Shown: in pieces, positions 9,001 through 17,341 of the stretch
Layout of the letters: the number at the start of each line of letters is the position of its first letter
Numbering within the stretch: position 1 is the first letter of the stretch
Source of the DNA: Hymenobacter aerilatus
GTDB lineage: Bacteria > Bacteroidota > Bacteroidia > Cytophagales > Hymenobacteraceae
Direction of reading: 5' to 3'
Length of the DNA: 64,000 nucleotides
Assembly (NCBI RefSeq): GCF_022921095.1
Contig: NZ_CP095053.1
Coordinates: forward strand, 2,026,501-2,090,500
Position numbers and translations under genes: made by a program
The notes under the pieces: model-generated
Seen by the model: only the letters and a program-made list of their open reading frames with translations
What the model was told of the DNA's origin: nothing
Database searches by the model: none

Positions 9001-9217
9001 CGTTCAGGCTGATGCTTTCGGCTACAGCCCCGGCTTTTGGGAGTGGATACGTTCCTACCGGTCGTTGAGGAATGGCAATCGTTTTTACTTCGTCACTACC
9101 TGCTACTTTGTAGGACATGGTGGTGGCGTCGTCGGGGAAGGGCCACGACTGCACGAGGTTGCCGTTCTCGTCAACTGATTCTGTTACGTTGGCCGGAGGC
9201 GCGAAAGGAGTTGCCAT
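6029..9217 (-). CDS. Large tail fibre protein, 1062 aa
   Basis: Starts MATPFAPPANVTESVDENGN, a short N-terminal fold also seen on other tail proteins. The centre carries many beta-propeller-like blades (LLFDQNDHLWINQGD, LGRSDGTLWVGDCGNNRIEY), close to NHL or sugar-binding propellers. The C-terminal half is Gly/Asn-rich and ends in a beta-sandwich-like region. No signal peptide. It is probably a receptor-binding fibre that recognises surface glycans. Domain assignment is by pattern only. Confidence 0.75.
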   Translation of the reverse strand: MATPFAPPANVTESVDENGNLVQSWPFPDDATTMSYKVAGSDEVKTIAIPQRPVGTYPLPKAGAVAESISLNGKMVRDIGPAAAVKGLNAAALWDGLTNDVALAADAQYTQEGITHSLKAEYDGILGNSSYGKVAPELHHRGYRFYRGMVEANGYYWLVKEYVEGPSPLVKVPINNVQAAYDVFPFYYGSGTGSDYICTDGTRVYYTRWDRLGDQHPNRTWVAAYDTTTNQSYSFTSGSTYRPNHSNTDESAAFLLTTDDPTNFITGLAVQRTGNFQVASYAAKNQYVVANKLTGVVLKTVSFTSPKELLFDQNDHLWINQGDVLTRVSLAADGTPSGALATVSVTDVVALTMLLGLLVFEEAGSKQQVRAVDSNGTTQWVHGTVGGQQAFSLVIDGRYYFSDVSGSVHEGFLLGRSDGTLWVGDCGNNRIEYLSATRTKLDEIAYQGNSYSGGVDLNDPTRVFNTWKEFKPDYTKPGAPAKLHRNWGAKAPALLFGLHNRRQNIELGTILANVVTFPSGRTYGTARYYADASTKGLYELTDAGLVLVKTISERKTLGADGSLYFAQSALSPLPGTIRYFKESLTSDPLTGNPTWGFSTQIDSYTGITANDPADFSGFPPTDTYIKTEDGTRPVFQSGLVQRSQDGQEYGTTGPRLVGVPAGQTTAAWKAAYGTGKFYKGPYPRNGAYPNGNRAIDQNGNQNGHNNGVVRTLGPLIIYNNPGEGADDAQYNFFNVHYQRGQFLFTFGVSQREANEAGQRIGYPGMAGNVLMFGVAIDPTNPDVGYIYHSSEGGPSGTMRWKITGLLSIYPRKARTFSIQNGLGFNKPKREGVDMLAEPSRWTSSIPESSNFYVELGTLNPDKFAGKSRLIFSRTNAEHIGDIGPINSSTWSVEAIVTFDRNSGNDGNIQDSNSGGQYYQVCDVNGKVLARFYTKSNFSPPPAKSEIWANNTLLLQQSYDNPVPRITDRNQRLIIKAVDGQLSVSYAGYSANVSPLESGALVNQPATLRITSWEKGQVRDRIIGLLDVLVKGGGQPPVTPGGVTYTAFDGSEQNLDNYEIILI

Positions 9218-9220
9218 AGC

Positions 9221-9808
9221 TTACTTGTAAGAGACGAGGATAGTGCCGGTGGTCGGGTCAACCGTGGCAACTGGTTTGGCTATTGGAGCGGAAAGCGTAG
9301 GCGCAGGTGCAGCTACTTGCGAGAAGGTGTAGGTCAGTACTCCACTGTTGCCGTTGGCCGCGTCGTAGAACTTGTCAGCATCCGGCGTAAACACTTGCTC
9401 GTAGGTGGCGTTCTTGTTGCCATTGTAGGAGCCAGCGGGGCCGGATGGCGTACCGGGGAGCACTTGCCCGTTGGCATCCAGAAAACGAAGTTTCATATTG
9501 CCGTAGGAGTCTTTCGGATAGGTAGCCTTCACCTCCTTAAAAACTCCCGGCTTCACGGCTAGCTTTGTTTTTTCGCGGCTCTTGACCTTCTGCGAAGTAG
9601 CCAGTAACGTTGTCTTTCCGTCGTAGCCAATGCCTTCAAACTTCCACCCGGCGCTACGGTCTTCGAGACCAGGACGGGCTTCTAGCTCAATCGCAGCCAA
9701 CGTTGCACTAGTAGGTGCTGCCGTCGGCGCGTCCACTGACAAGGCCAGTTCTAGAATGGCATTGATATGCTGCGCTATTTTAGGCGCTATTTCTTCTCTG
9801 GTTGCCAT
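9221..9808 (-). CDS. Tail fibre-associated protein, 195 aa
   Basis: Starts MATREEIAPKIAQHINAILE. A helical N-terminus is followed by a beta-rich domain, a Pro/Ala linker and a C-terminal strand motif (ATVDPTTGTILVSYK) that resembles the end of the neighbouring 72-aa protein. It lies three bases upstream of the large fibre. Probably a fibre or fibre-attachment protein. Confidence 0.65.
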   Translation of the reverse strand: MATREEIAPKIAQHINAILELALSVDAPTAAPTSATLAAIELEARPGLEDRSAGWKFEGIGYDGKTTLLATSQKVKSREKTKLAVKPGVFKEVKATYPKDSYGNMKLRFLDANGQVLPGTPSGPAGSYNGNKNATYEQVFTPDADKFYDAANGNSGVLTYTFSQVAAPAPTLSAPIAKPVATVDPTTGTILVSYK

Positions 9809-9813
9809 CGTTC

Positions 9814-10032
9814 TTAAGAATAAGAGACTGTGTAAGAAATTCCGCTCGGGGCGGTAAACTGGCCCGTGCTGGCATCGACGGTGGGGGCCTGTGTGGTCGG
9901 TGGGTCAACCGGTGGCTCTACTACCCCATACCGACGCTCGTACTCTGCCAGTAGAAAAGACAGGTTCCCAGCCTCTTGCACTGGGCTAAGAGACTGGTAG
10001 TCGTTGTCGGCGAGGGTGGTGAGTAGGGCCAT
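9814..10032 (-). CDS. Small fibre-linked protein, 72 aa
   Basis: MALLTTLADNDYQSLSPVQE, then a Pro-rich linker and the strand motif PTVDASTGQFTAPSGISYTV, which resembles the C-terminus of the next gene's product. It may be an adaptor or a remnant of a longer fibre. The 24-263 bases upstream hold a strong hairpin and the acyltransferase remnant, so this gene sits at a recombination junction. Confidence 0.6.
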   Translation of the reverse strand: MALLTTLADNDYQSLSPVQEAGNLSFLLAEYERRYGVVEPPVDPPTTQAPTVDASTGQFTAPSGISYTVSYS

Positions 10033-10055
10033 CTGGGTGTTGTGGTGTTAGGGGT

Positions 10056-10080
10056 AGCCGCCTGCGGGTGGCAGGCGGCT
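10056..10080. other. Perfect 10-bp hairpin
   Basis: AGCCGCCTGC and GCAGGCGGCT pair fully around GGGTG. There is no T-run on either side, so it is not a standard terminator. It lies 24 bases before the start of the 72-aa gene and could protect or process the fibre mRNA. Confidence 0.5.
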
Positions 10081-10111
10081 TGGGGGTGTATGGCAGCTGT
10101 AGCAGTACTAT

Positions 10112-10119
10112 TATATTTG
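10112..10119 (+). promoter_or_regulatory. Bacteroidota -7 element before the acyltransferase remnant
   Basis: TATATTTG matches TAnnTTTG, 27 bases before ATG 10147. No clear -33 TTG at the usual spacing. The remnant seems to have kept its own promoter. Confidence 0.45.
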
Positions 10120-10146
10120 CCCTATTTCATCATTTTTATTCGTGTA

Positions 10147-10347
10147 ATGTCTCATTCTGTTCTGCCTATCGAGCACGCGACTCCTATAGGTGCACCATTA
10201 ACAGGCAAGCTAGACTACATAAATGCCTTGCGGGGCTGGGCTATTTTAGCTGTCATGTTCATTCACAACGGACTGTACGGAGGTGATTTGAACTACTACA
10301 GTGGGTCGATGACCAACAGAACGTTATCCTGCGCGCCAAAACGATAG
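10147..10347 (+). pseudogene. 5' fragment of an acyltransferase-3 (OafA-like) gene
   Basis: The first about 52 residues contain LDYINALRGWAILAVMFIHN, the N-terminal signature and first TM of the acyltransferase-3 family, which O-acylates surface glycans. After about 10300 the frame runs antisense into the end of the opposing fibre gene and stops at 10347. A complete member would be about 350 aa or more. It lies opposite the late operon with its own -7 element. It looks like a moron, possibly a serotype-conversion gene, whose 3' part was replaced by the fibre module. It is too short to be an active enzyme. Confidence 0.65.
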
Positions 10348-12701
10348 GCGGCGCTTGTGCGCAGCTTCAGCACGAAATTGTAAGGCGTAGCAAGCTGCGG
10401 GTACGTACCTGTGTTGCTAAACGTAGTAACGCCAGCGGGAAAAACAAGTAGATCTGCATCCGGCTCTGCCTGCTCTGGGTACTGGTTGGTGTTCTGCGAA
10501 TCGGTGACCTGTATATAGATCGTCGTGTCCTGCGCGAAAGGCTTGTCGACTGTGTAGGTCAGGTGCACGACCTGCTTGCCATTCGCAGGCGCGTCTTTGT
10601 AGCCGGTCACATTCACGACTGGCAGATTTGCTGAACTACCACCGCTCGGGCCAACCGTGAACGCGCCTTGGCCTGTTACCGCGTCAACTTTCACCGCCGA
10701 GTCGCTGACGCTTATAATTTTCCAACCCGCCTCGTACGAGACTGCGCGCTTGTTTTTCACAACGTTGGCATATAGTACGAAGCTGGATGTGTTTGCGGGC
10801 ACGGAAACCGTCACCACACCACCGTCCTTGTTGGCATCTTGGAAGGTGCTGCCACCAGCGATTCCACTGTCGTAGAATTGCACCTGGAGCGAGTAGGCTT
10901 GTGCGTAGGCCGGTGTTGTCAGAACCGATACATCGACCAGCGTTTTTGTGTCGTCTTCGTCGTGTCCAGACCAGCGCATACCTGTTGTAGCGCCCGTTGT
11001 GCCGGGCGGTTGGCTCGTTACTGGGCCACTGCCCATCGCGCCATTCTGCGAAACTAAGTACTCTCCTTGCACGTCTGCCAGTGTGGTGCTGAGTGTTACG
11101 GATGCGTTGCTTACGCTCACGAGCCTCCAACCAACCGTGAACGCAGCACCGCGTTTGCGCTTGAGCGAGTTGGCGAATCCTGTTGCGCTAGTGGCGCCAG
11201 CTGGCACGACGAATGTGTATACGCCACCGTCCTTGTTGGCATCTTGGAAGGTGCTGCCACCAGCGATTCCACTGTCGTAGAATTGCATGGAATAGGTCGT
11301 GCTTTCCGCCACAGCGGCTGACAGCAGGCCGCGCAGGGTGAGCTGCACATTTTCTGTGGTTTCGTTGGCACCAACGAACGTAGCACGCGCCACAGCGGTA
11401 CTGTTGGCCGGTGGCAGATACGGCACCTCGATCAGTTCCGGCCGCCCCGCAGCCACCAAACTACCGTGGCGCGGTAATACGCCATTGGTGCCAACAGATA
11501 GCAGAAACTCCTGCGTATAGCCGCCGAACGCGCTAACACTGCTATCTACGCCGCGATATGCCACTCCTTCGTTCGTTTGGTACTTATCGTAGATTAGTAG
11601 ATCGCGACCGTTGAACTGGTAGATGGAATTGCCTTCCAATCCTTGCCCTAACGCAGTCAAGTTTCCGGTTCCGGTGTTGTAGCCAGAGAAAGGCGACGAC
11701 GATGTAACACGCACGAGATACTTCGTAATTTCGTCCTTGAAAAACAGGTGGTATACCCCATTGCGTAGCACAATATGCGGGTCGATAATATTTTCTGGGA
11801 TGGCCGAACCAGTAATCTCGATTGGCGTTCCAGTGGTTGGATTATCCGAAAACAGGCCACTTACCGGAATCACAACCGGCTTAAACAACATATTTACATT
11901 GTTGTCCTGGTTCGGATTATCCACCGTCGAAATAGCGCAGATAATATAATCCTGGCCGCTTATGGTAATAATCTTAGGACTCCACGTAGTCGCTTTCGGA
12001 TTGTCGCTTACCGTCAGCAGCTTGAGAAAGGTGAAGTCCTTGCCATTGGTAGCAGTGGCAAGGGCAACGGTTGGCGAGTTATTGTAATATTCATGGTAGG
12101 TGCTGTTCGGGTCGCGGATCAGGCGTGTGTGTACCATGCGCTGCACTCCATTCCTTTCCACGACGTAAGGGTCGCGCAGACTTCTTCCGTCCATTTCTGC
12201 GCCAGCGGTGTACGTTGCCTCTGGTATGTGGCGCATACTGCCCAGGTTGCCGGCGAACATGCGGAATTTTTCAGGTACTGGGTCGAACGAATAGTAGACT
12301 AGCGCGTCGGTCGGAAAATTAGCGGCGATGCCTTGTGGCCCAGTAACTACTGCCTGCACCGTGACATTCCGCACTGGCGAAATCTTCTGCGTACCGGCTG
12401 CGTCCGTAACCGTGCTGCGCAATTCATAACCACCTGCGGCAAGCGCCGTGGTAAATCCAGTATACGTAGCGCCTTGCGTTGGCCCGCCAATTGTCTGTAC
12501 GACTTGTGTGTTCGTGTTTTTCGCGGTTATGATATGCGTGTAGGGGGCCGTACCACCACTGGCAGTGCTAGTCCAAGCTACTTGCTGTCCTTCTGAGGCA
12601 ATGGCAGGTGAGGTGCGCTGGAAAGCAACCGTAAGGCCACCACCACCTCCCCACGGCTCTAGCACCAGATTCGTATTAATAACAGGAGTTCTAGTAGCCA
12701 T
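10296..12701 (-). CDS. Tail fibre with GH43-like five-bladed propeller and duplicated C-terminal repeats
   Basis: About 801 aa from MATRTPVINTN (ATG 12701). An Ig-like module (about 30-130) is followed by a propeller with RDPYVVERNG, WSPKIITISGQDY and DPHIVLRNGVYHLFFKDE, the blade pattern of GH43/GH117-type glycosidases. The catalytic Asp/Glu set was not confirmed, so it may bind rather than cut sugars. Two C-terminal modules share QFYDSGIAGGSTFQDANKDG exactly. Its 3' end abuts the acyltransferase remnant. The module was probably acquired by recombination and sets host range. Confidence 0.75.
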   Translation of the reverse strand: MATRTPVINTNLVLEPWGGGGGLTVAFQRTSPAIASEGQQVAWTSTASGGTAPYTHIITAKNTNTQVVQTIGGPTQGATYTGFTTALAAGGYELRSTVTDAAGTQKISPVRNVTVQAVVTGPQGIAANFPTDALVYYSFDPVPEKFRMFAGNLGSMRHIPEATYTAGAEMDGRSLRDPYVVERNGVQRMVHTRLIRDPNSTYHEYYNNSPTVALATATNGKDFTFLKLLTVSDNPKATTWSPKIITISGQDYIICAISTVDNPNQDNNVNMLFKPVVIPVSGLFSDNPTTGTPIEITGSAIPENIIDPHIVLRNGVYHLFFKDEITKYLVRVTSSSPFSGYNTGTGNLTALGQGLEGNSIYQFNGRDLLIYDKYQTNEGVAYRGVDSSVSAFGGYTQEFLLSVGTNGVLPRHGSLVAAGRPELIEVPYLPPANSTAVARATFVGANETTENVQLTLRGLLSAAVAESTTYSMQFYDSGIAGGSTFQDANKDGGVYTFVVPAGATSATGFANSLKRKRGAAFTVGWRLVSVSNASVTLSTTLADVQGEYLVSQNGAMGSGPVTSQPPGTTGATTGMRWSGHDEDDTKTLVDVSVLTTPAYAQAYSLQVQFYDSGIAGGSTFQDANKDGGVVTVSVPANTSSFVLYANVVKNKRAVSYEAGWKIISVSDSAVKVDAVTGQGAFTVGPSGGSSANLPVVNVTGYKDAPANGKQVVHLTYTVDKPFAQDTTIYIQVTDSQNTNQYPEQAEPDADLLVFPAGVTTFSNTGTYPQLATPYNFVLKLRTSAAYRFGAQDNVLLVIDPL
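10819..10882. repeat. 64-bp direct repeat, copy 1
   Basis: Identical over 64 bases to 11224-11287, offset 405 bp (135 codons). It encodes the shared segment of the two C-terminal modules of the fibre. Perfect identity inside otherwise diverged modules suggests recent gene conversion or selection. Confidence 0.9.
11224..11287. repeat. 64-bp direct repeat, copy 2
   Basis: Second exact copy of 10819-10882, in the same frame of the fibre gene. Confidence 0.9.
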
Positions 12702-12703
12702 AC

Positions 12704-13870
12704 TTAGGAAGCATTCGGAATGAAGACGGAGAGAACATAGGCCACCCATTTCCCGGCGTTCGTCCCAGACGAGGGCGTTGCCGTGGCATAGAGGATGGTA
12801 CCGGGGTTGAGCTGCAAGGCAGTGGTAGGGAGTTCGGCCGTGAGCTTGTTGAGGAGTCCCAATAGAATCGAGGTGGACACGCTTTTTGAGTACACATCAC
12901 TCCCCCCGGCTGTCGTGCCGATTTTCAGCGTAATCGAGCCCAGCAACGAGGCGGGCGGCATCTCACTCAGTAGAAAAATCACGTTCACCGGCATCACCTT
13001 CCGGTTGAGCCCGGTGGTATCCGTGAGCGGGTCGAGTGCTACTGAGGTGCTGCCCACATTTTGCGCAATACGGGCAGGTTGGTTAATTCCTCCTAGCACC
13101 TGTTCAAACCGAGGGTAGGCGGTTTTGCCCGTTGCAGAAGCATCGGCTACCGGTCCTTTAATTTGCCCAGTGGCCGTGTCGCCTTCGCGTAGCAGGCGCT
13201 TGTTTACGTCGGTTTGCAGCGCCGGAACAGTCGTCGTGACAATCGTATCAACCCTTCCCTTCTGCGTATCAATAGCCGACTGTACCGCGGGGACAGTGGT
13301 ACTTACCAGCGTGTCTACTCTTGCTTTTTGCGTGTCTACAGCACTCTGCACTGTACTGGTAGCCGTGGTAAGGGCCGAAGTCGTAGCCAGCGTAGGCAGC
13401 GTGTTTTGTACACTTGTTAGCCCGTCGGCCGTGGTATTGAGCTTGGTGCTGATAGCCTGTACGGTAGTGGCGTTGGCTTTTGCGGCGAGGTCAGCCACGT
13501 CGGCTTTTTGCAGTAGTTGGCTCAGTACGCTGGTAAGCTGATTCTTTACCAAAAGCACATCCGCCGCGGTGGCTTTGTCGCTTTTTAGGTTGGCGTCCAT
13601 CTCGTTCACCAACTGAACAAGCGAGGCTGCTACGTGGTCGCCCCCTAGAATGGTGGCTACTAATTGCCCCATCTCTACCATCATTTGGTTTGCCGCTAGT
13701 AAGCGCTGGTAGAGGTCTTGGTTGGTGGCAAGTTGCTGCAATAGCGTAGTTCGCAGCCCCTCATTCGTCATTTCGGGGGCTACAGAAGGCAGGGTGCCGG
13801 ATTGCGTAAGTGACTGCCCGAGTACGGGGGCTACTTGTGCCGCTATTTTCTTTTCTAGGAACGGTCTCAT
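12704..13870 (-). CDS. Coiled-coil tail fibre protein, 388 aa
   Basis: Starts [20 protein letters not shown]; the ATG at 13870 overlaps the stop of the collagen-like gene as ATGA. Residues about 95-240 hold repeated coiled-coil units of the type VDTQKxRVDTxVxTTVPAxQ. A beta-rich head follows (residues 250-388). The architecture fits a trimeric fibre or connector between baseplate and receptor-binding proteins. Confidence 0.75.
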   Translation of the reverse strand: MRPFLEKKIAAQVAPVLGQSLTQSGTLPSVAPEMTNEGLRTTLLQQLATNQDLYQRLLAANQMMVEMGQLVATILGGDHVAASLVQLVNEMDANLKSDKATAADVLLVKNQLTSVLSQLLQKADVADLAAKANATTVQAISTKLNTTADGLTSVQNTLPTLATTSALTTATSTVQSAVDTQKARVDTLVSTTVPAVQSAIDTQKGRVDTIVTTTVPALQTDVNKRLLREGDTATGQIKGPVADASATGKTAYPRFEQVLGGINQPARIAQNVGSTSVALDPLTDTTGLNRKVMPVNVIFLLSEMPPASLLGSITLKIGTTAGGSDVYSKSVSTSILLGLLNKLTAELPTTALQLNPGTILYATATPSSGTNAGKWVAYVLSVFIPNAS

Positions 13871-16113
13871 ACGCCAGCTTCTAGGTAACGACGCCACTTC
13901 CACACGGTCTGCCCATCACTTGTTACCGGTCGGGAAGGGGTACACCGGTATTGAAATTCGTCCCCTGGGGAGGTGTAGTCGTCGGTGAATTCTGTATCGT
14001 AATAGGCTTCGTCGGTTTCCACGAACGGCCCGCCGGCCGACGCGTAATCGGCAATCACTTGATTGGCTTTGGCCGTGGTCAGGTCGTAGGGGTCGAAGGA
14101 ATCAGCCGGGGTGCCATTACCGCCTTCACTACGCCGGTCAATCACATTGAGGCCCGCCGGATAAGTAATACCGGTGATGTCGCACTCGTCGGTGCTACCC
14201 TCTAAAATCAGCGTGCCGTAGCCATTGGTGCTGCCAGTCGCATAGGTGTAGTTCGCTAGCAGCGAGTTGCGTACAATCAGGATAGCCCCCGCCTGCACCT
14301 CAAGCGTGCCGTTCTGACTGCGCACCTTCTCTACTAGCGCTGCCTGGCTTTCGTCTGTTGTCTGGTAGAGGGATACGATTTTATACGCGCCAAACGCTGT
14401 GAAATTTAGCAGCCGATTGTCCGCCCCAGCGAGGCCAACGGTTGAGGTCTGGTTGACGAAAATAGCCCCCAACCCATCAAACCATGCCCCGTTGTTGGAG
14501 ATAAATCCATCTGGTAAATAGGTCAGGCGCGCCCGACTAAGAATCGGGTTGGTAATCGAATTGGCCAGCATCGGCGCCGAGAGGCTGTCGCTGAGCTGTA
14601 CTTGGTAGGAGCTACGATTGACGACGCGGAAGAACGCCGCCAACCGCGGGTCTTGGCTATCCACGAACGGGTTGTCTTCTCCGACGGGTTCCCCGGAGGT
14701 GCCCGTTAGCGCGGCTTGTTGCTCCGGTGTGATCTGCGTCGCATCAAACAGCAACTCCCACAAAGCCCCAGCTACTGGCAGAGCGGTACGATTCCCAGCC
14801 GACCTGCTTTTGAAGGCTTTTAATCCTGAGAATACAACATCATCCTTTTTAACTGTAATGGTACTACCATCGGTGGGGAAGGCATACAGGTTCGCCCCGA
14901 AGGTATCCGTGGGCAGGATGAACCGACGCGTAAGGGTCGCCCGGCTGTCTTGGTCGGGGTCGGTGGTAACGGCGGAATAGGCTCCGTTGTAGCTGTACAG
15001 CGCGCCTTTGAAGTAGTATTCGAAGTCGGGTCCGGCTCCGACATCAGCCCCTCGCGTGAAGGGCTTGATGGCAATTTGGCTAAGGGTAACGGTGTTGAGG
15101 TCGGTGGTAGCCTTTTGGGTCATTGCCCCGTCTGTGTTCTGCCCAGGGCTTGGGTACAACAACCCACCGTCGCCAGTCCCACTTGCGCCGGGAGGACCAG
15201 CCGGACCTTGTGGCCCTGCGGGGCCTTGTGGCCCGGTTGCGCCGGTATCGCCTTTCGGGCCAGTTGCGCCTTGTACCCCTGTCGCACCCGTGTCTCCTTT
15301 AGGGCCAGCGGGGCCAGCGACGCCCTGAATACCTTGCGCGCCTGTATCGCCTTTGGGGCCAGTAGCCCCGGCAGGGCCTTGGCTACCCGTGTCACCTTTG
15401 GGTCCGGTTAAGCCTTGTACCCCCTGCGCACCGGTAGCACCCTGTGCACCAGTGTCCCCTTTGGGGCCGGTAGCGCCTTGTGCGCCCGTATCTCCCTTTA
15501 ACCCTTGGGGGCCGGGTACTCCTTGCTCGCCTTTCGGGCCGCGTACAAGCCCTACGTCATTAAATTCAGCACCTGACCATACGTGCAGGTGCCCGTCGTC
15601 CTGCGTAATGTAGCCGTCGCCTGCGTTACTTGGCCCTAGCGTAGTCGGCAAGGCAGCGGCGTTGGCCACACTGCCTTTGATGGTTACCGAAGTGCCATCT
15701 TCCCCAGCGGGGCCAATCGGGCCTTGCTCGCCGGGTTCGCCTTGCGCTCCTTGTGGCCCTGCTATTCCCTGTGGGCCAATGGGTCCTTGGATGCCCTGTG
15801 GTCCTTGCGGGCCGACTTCGCCTTGCGGGCCTTGTGTACCTGCACCACCACCAGCAGAAAGAACCCAGCCAGCGGGAGACGCTACGTTTGCCAGCGAGAC
15901 AAGAAGCAAGTCAACTGCTTGTCCGGCATTGACGCTATCCGACAGTACCCGAACAACGGTAACGTTCTCTTTGATCTGGTCAGCTTTAGAAGCCAGGGCG
16001 TATAGTTCGGCACGGTTGGCTACGACCCGGCGACCACCGCGCAAGAAGTTGCTGTCAACAAACGCGTTGTTTGGGTTATTATGCTGGTATTCGTCAGACT
16101 TCTTAACTGCCAT
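13867..16113 (-). CDS. Collagen-like tail fibre, 748 aa
   Basis: Two Gly-X-Y blocks (about residues 91-139 and 192-316) contain many GPKGDTGAQ-type triplets. They flank a short module ([17 protein letters not shown]) seen in other phage fibres. After the collagen-like stem comes a beta-rich domain of about 430 aa. Collagen repeats give phage fibres a trimeric rod. The tandem triplets make the DNA repetitive and prone to length change. Confidence 0.85.
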   Translation of the reverse strand: MAVKKSDEYQHNNPNNAFVDSNFLRGGRRVVANRAELYALASKADQIKENVTVVRVLSDSVNAGQAVDLLLVSLANVASPAGWVLSAGGGAGTQGPQGEVGPQGPQGIQGPIGPQGIAGPQGAQGEPGEQGPIGPAGEDGTSVTIKGSVANAAALPTTLGPSNAGDGYITQDDGHLHVWSGAEFNDVGLVRGPKGEQGVPGPQGLKGDTGAQGATGPKGDTGAQGATGAQGVQGLTGPKGDTGSQGPAGATGPKGDTGAQGIQGVAGPAGPKGDTGATGVQGATGPKGDTGATGPQGPAGPQGPAGPPGASGTGDGGLLYPSPGQNTDGAMTQKATTDLNTVTLSQIAIKPFTRGADVGAGPDFEYYFKGALYSYNGAYSAVTTDPDQDSRATLTRRFILPTDTFGANLYAFPTDGSTITVKKDDVVFSGLKAFKSRSAGNRTALPVAGALWELLFDATQITPEQQAALTGTSGEPVGEDNPFVDSQDPRLAAFFRVVNRSSYQVQLSDSLSAPMLANSITNPILSRARLTYLPDGFISNNGAWFDGLGAIFVNQTSTVGLAGADNRLLNFTAFGAYKIVSLYQTTDESQAALVEKVRSQNGTLEVQAGAILIVRNSLLANYTYATGSTNGYGTLILEGSTDECDITGITYPAGLNVIDRRSEGGNGTPADSFDPYDLTTAKANQVIADYASAGGPFVETDEAYYDTEFTDDYTSPGDEFQYRCTPSRPVTSDGQTVWKWRRYLEAGV

Positions 16114-16116
16114 GAC

Positions 16117-17277
16117 CTATTTAAATTCTAAGGTGGAGTTTGTGAAAGCCTGTGTGGCGTTAGACACGATGTAGGCCATCGTGACGGCGGCTCCCAGCTC
16201 ATTTTGACCGCTCAGGCGGCGTACTTCACGAAAAGCTCCCCGGATGCTGTCCACTCCATCCTGTAGGATTTGGGCTACATCATCATTACCTGCATTGTCT
16301 TCCCACGCATAGACCGTGTACAATCCAGTTCCTGCCATTACTCCACCGATGGTGCGGCTACGCCCATCTTGCAGGCGCTCATTGCCCAGGTTTAGGAGTT
16401 GTGCGAACGTTGGATTTTGGGTGGAGAGGTAGCCGAAGGTGCTGGCAAACAGCCCGCTATAGGTTACATCATCAAAAAAGGCGTTGCCCTTCGTATCCAG
16501 CCCACTGAGCAGGAAAACGCGGGTAACGCCTTTGGTAATGGTAAACGCGGTTGTGCTAGCGGATAAGGTGCCATCGTTGGCTTCTGCGCTGGCTAATACT
16601 GTGTTGCCAGTTACATCACGGAACGTCAAGCTATTGGCTTGAACATTTCCTGAATTACTGGTAGACCACGTAACCGATTTGAATCCTTGCGGGAACTGTG
16701 TGCCTACTTTGTAGGTAGCACTGTCAGCGCCTTGTACGCGAAGCGAGTTGTTGAAAGACGGAGCTTGAAACAACTCTAACTTGAGTCGCCACAGGTCTTC
16801 TGAGGTAACATTTGTATAAGTAGTACCAGCTTGGATACCGCCGTCGGATACGGTGGGGGTAATAGTGAAAGGCGTTGCTTCTCCACCTCCTACTACCACC
16901 GGCACCCACCGCGCCGCTACCTTTCCTCCTGAAAACGAGCCATCCTGAAAGACCGAGAGTGGTCCGGTGGCGTCACGTTGCAGCCGGTAGATTGCCGCTG
17001 GAGATTCAACGTAACAGGTGGTATTTAGGCACAATAGGTCTGTTGCCAGTGCCGTGCGTCCGGCTTCATCTGGCACCGCTTTCAGTAGGTCGCGGCGGTT
17101 GTTTGGCCCAGCTAAGTAGGCTCCGACGAACTGCAATAACAGCCCTGGGCTTACCTTAAGTGACTTGAAAGCGCCGTTGGCTTGCTGCTGTTCAAATTCG
17201 TAATTCCCAGCCAGCAACTGCGCAATAGTGGTGGCTGCGTCTAGGTCGCGTATGTAAACTCCCTGTGCTTCTGGCAT
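16117..17277 (-). CDS. Baseplate or tail-tip protein, 386 aa
   Basis: First gene of the fibre/lysis transcription unit. Its ATG at 17277 sits 4 bases after a TAGTTTCG -7 element. It starts [17 protein letters not shown]; the rest is beta-rich with no signal or TM. I do not recognise the family. Position between the large baseplate protein and the fibres suggests a tail-tip component. Confidence 0.7.
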   Translation of the reverse strand: MPEAQGVYIRDLDAATTIAQLLAGNYEFEQQQANGAFKSLKVSPGLLLQFVGAYLAGPNNRRDLLKAVPDEAGRTALATDLLCLNTTCYVESPAAIYRLQRDATGPLSVFQDGSFSGGKVAARWVPVVVGGGEATPFTITPTVSDGGIQAGTTYTNVTSEDLWRLKLELFQAPSFNNSLRVQGADSATYKVGTQFPQGFKSVTWSTSNSGNVQANSLTFRDVTGNTVLASAEANDGTLSASTTAFTITKGVTRVFLLSGLDTKGNAFFDDVTYSGLFASTFGYLSTQNPTFAQLLNLGNERLQDGRSRTIGGVMAGTGLYTVYAWEDNAGNDDVAQILQDGVDSIRGAFREVRRLSGQNELGAAVTMAYIVSNATQAFTNSTLEFK

Positions 17278-17281
17278 GGGG

Positions 17282-17341
17282 CGAAACTACCCGCACAGCC
17301 TGTTGGTCTTGCCCTAGAAAGACCGCAAGTTGTTGGCTAGT
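17282..17341 (-). promoter_or_regulatory. Late promoter P-late for the fibre/lysis unit
   Basis: Minus strand: activator-site candidate ACTAGCCAACAACTTGCG (17341-17324), 34-base spacer, -7 element TAGTTTCG (17289-17282), 4 bases, then ATG at 17277. The spacer has no -33 TTG at the normal distance. Confidence 0.8.

Noticed and set aside
14950-15860. Possible CRISPR-like tandem repeat
   Set aside because: The periodicity is 9 bases (Gly-X-Y codons) inside an intact coding frame, with no spacers of constant length.
15120-16005. Long plus-strand Gly/Pro/Cys frames
   Set aside because: Antisense shadows of the collagen-like fibre repeats; composition follows from GPKGDT codons.
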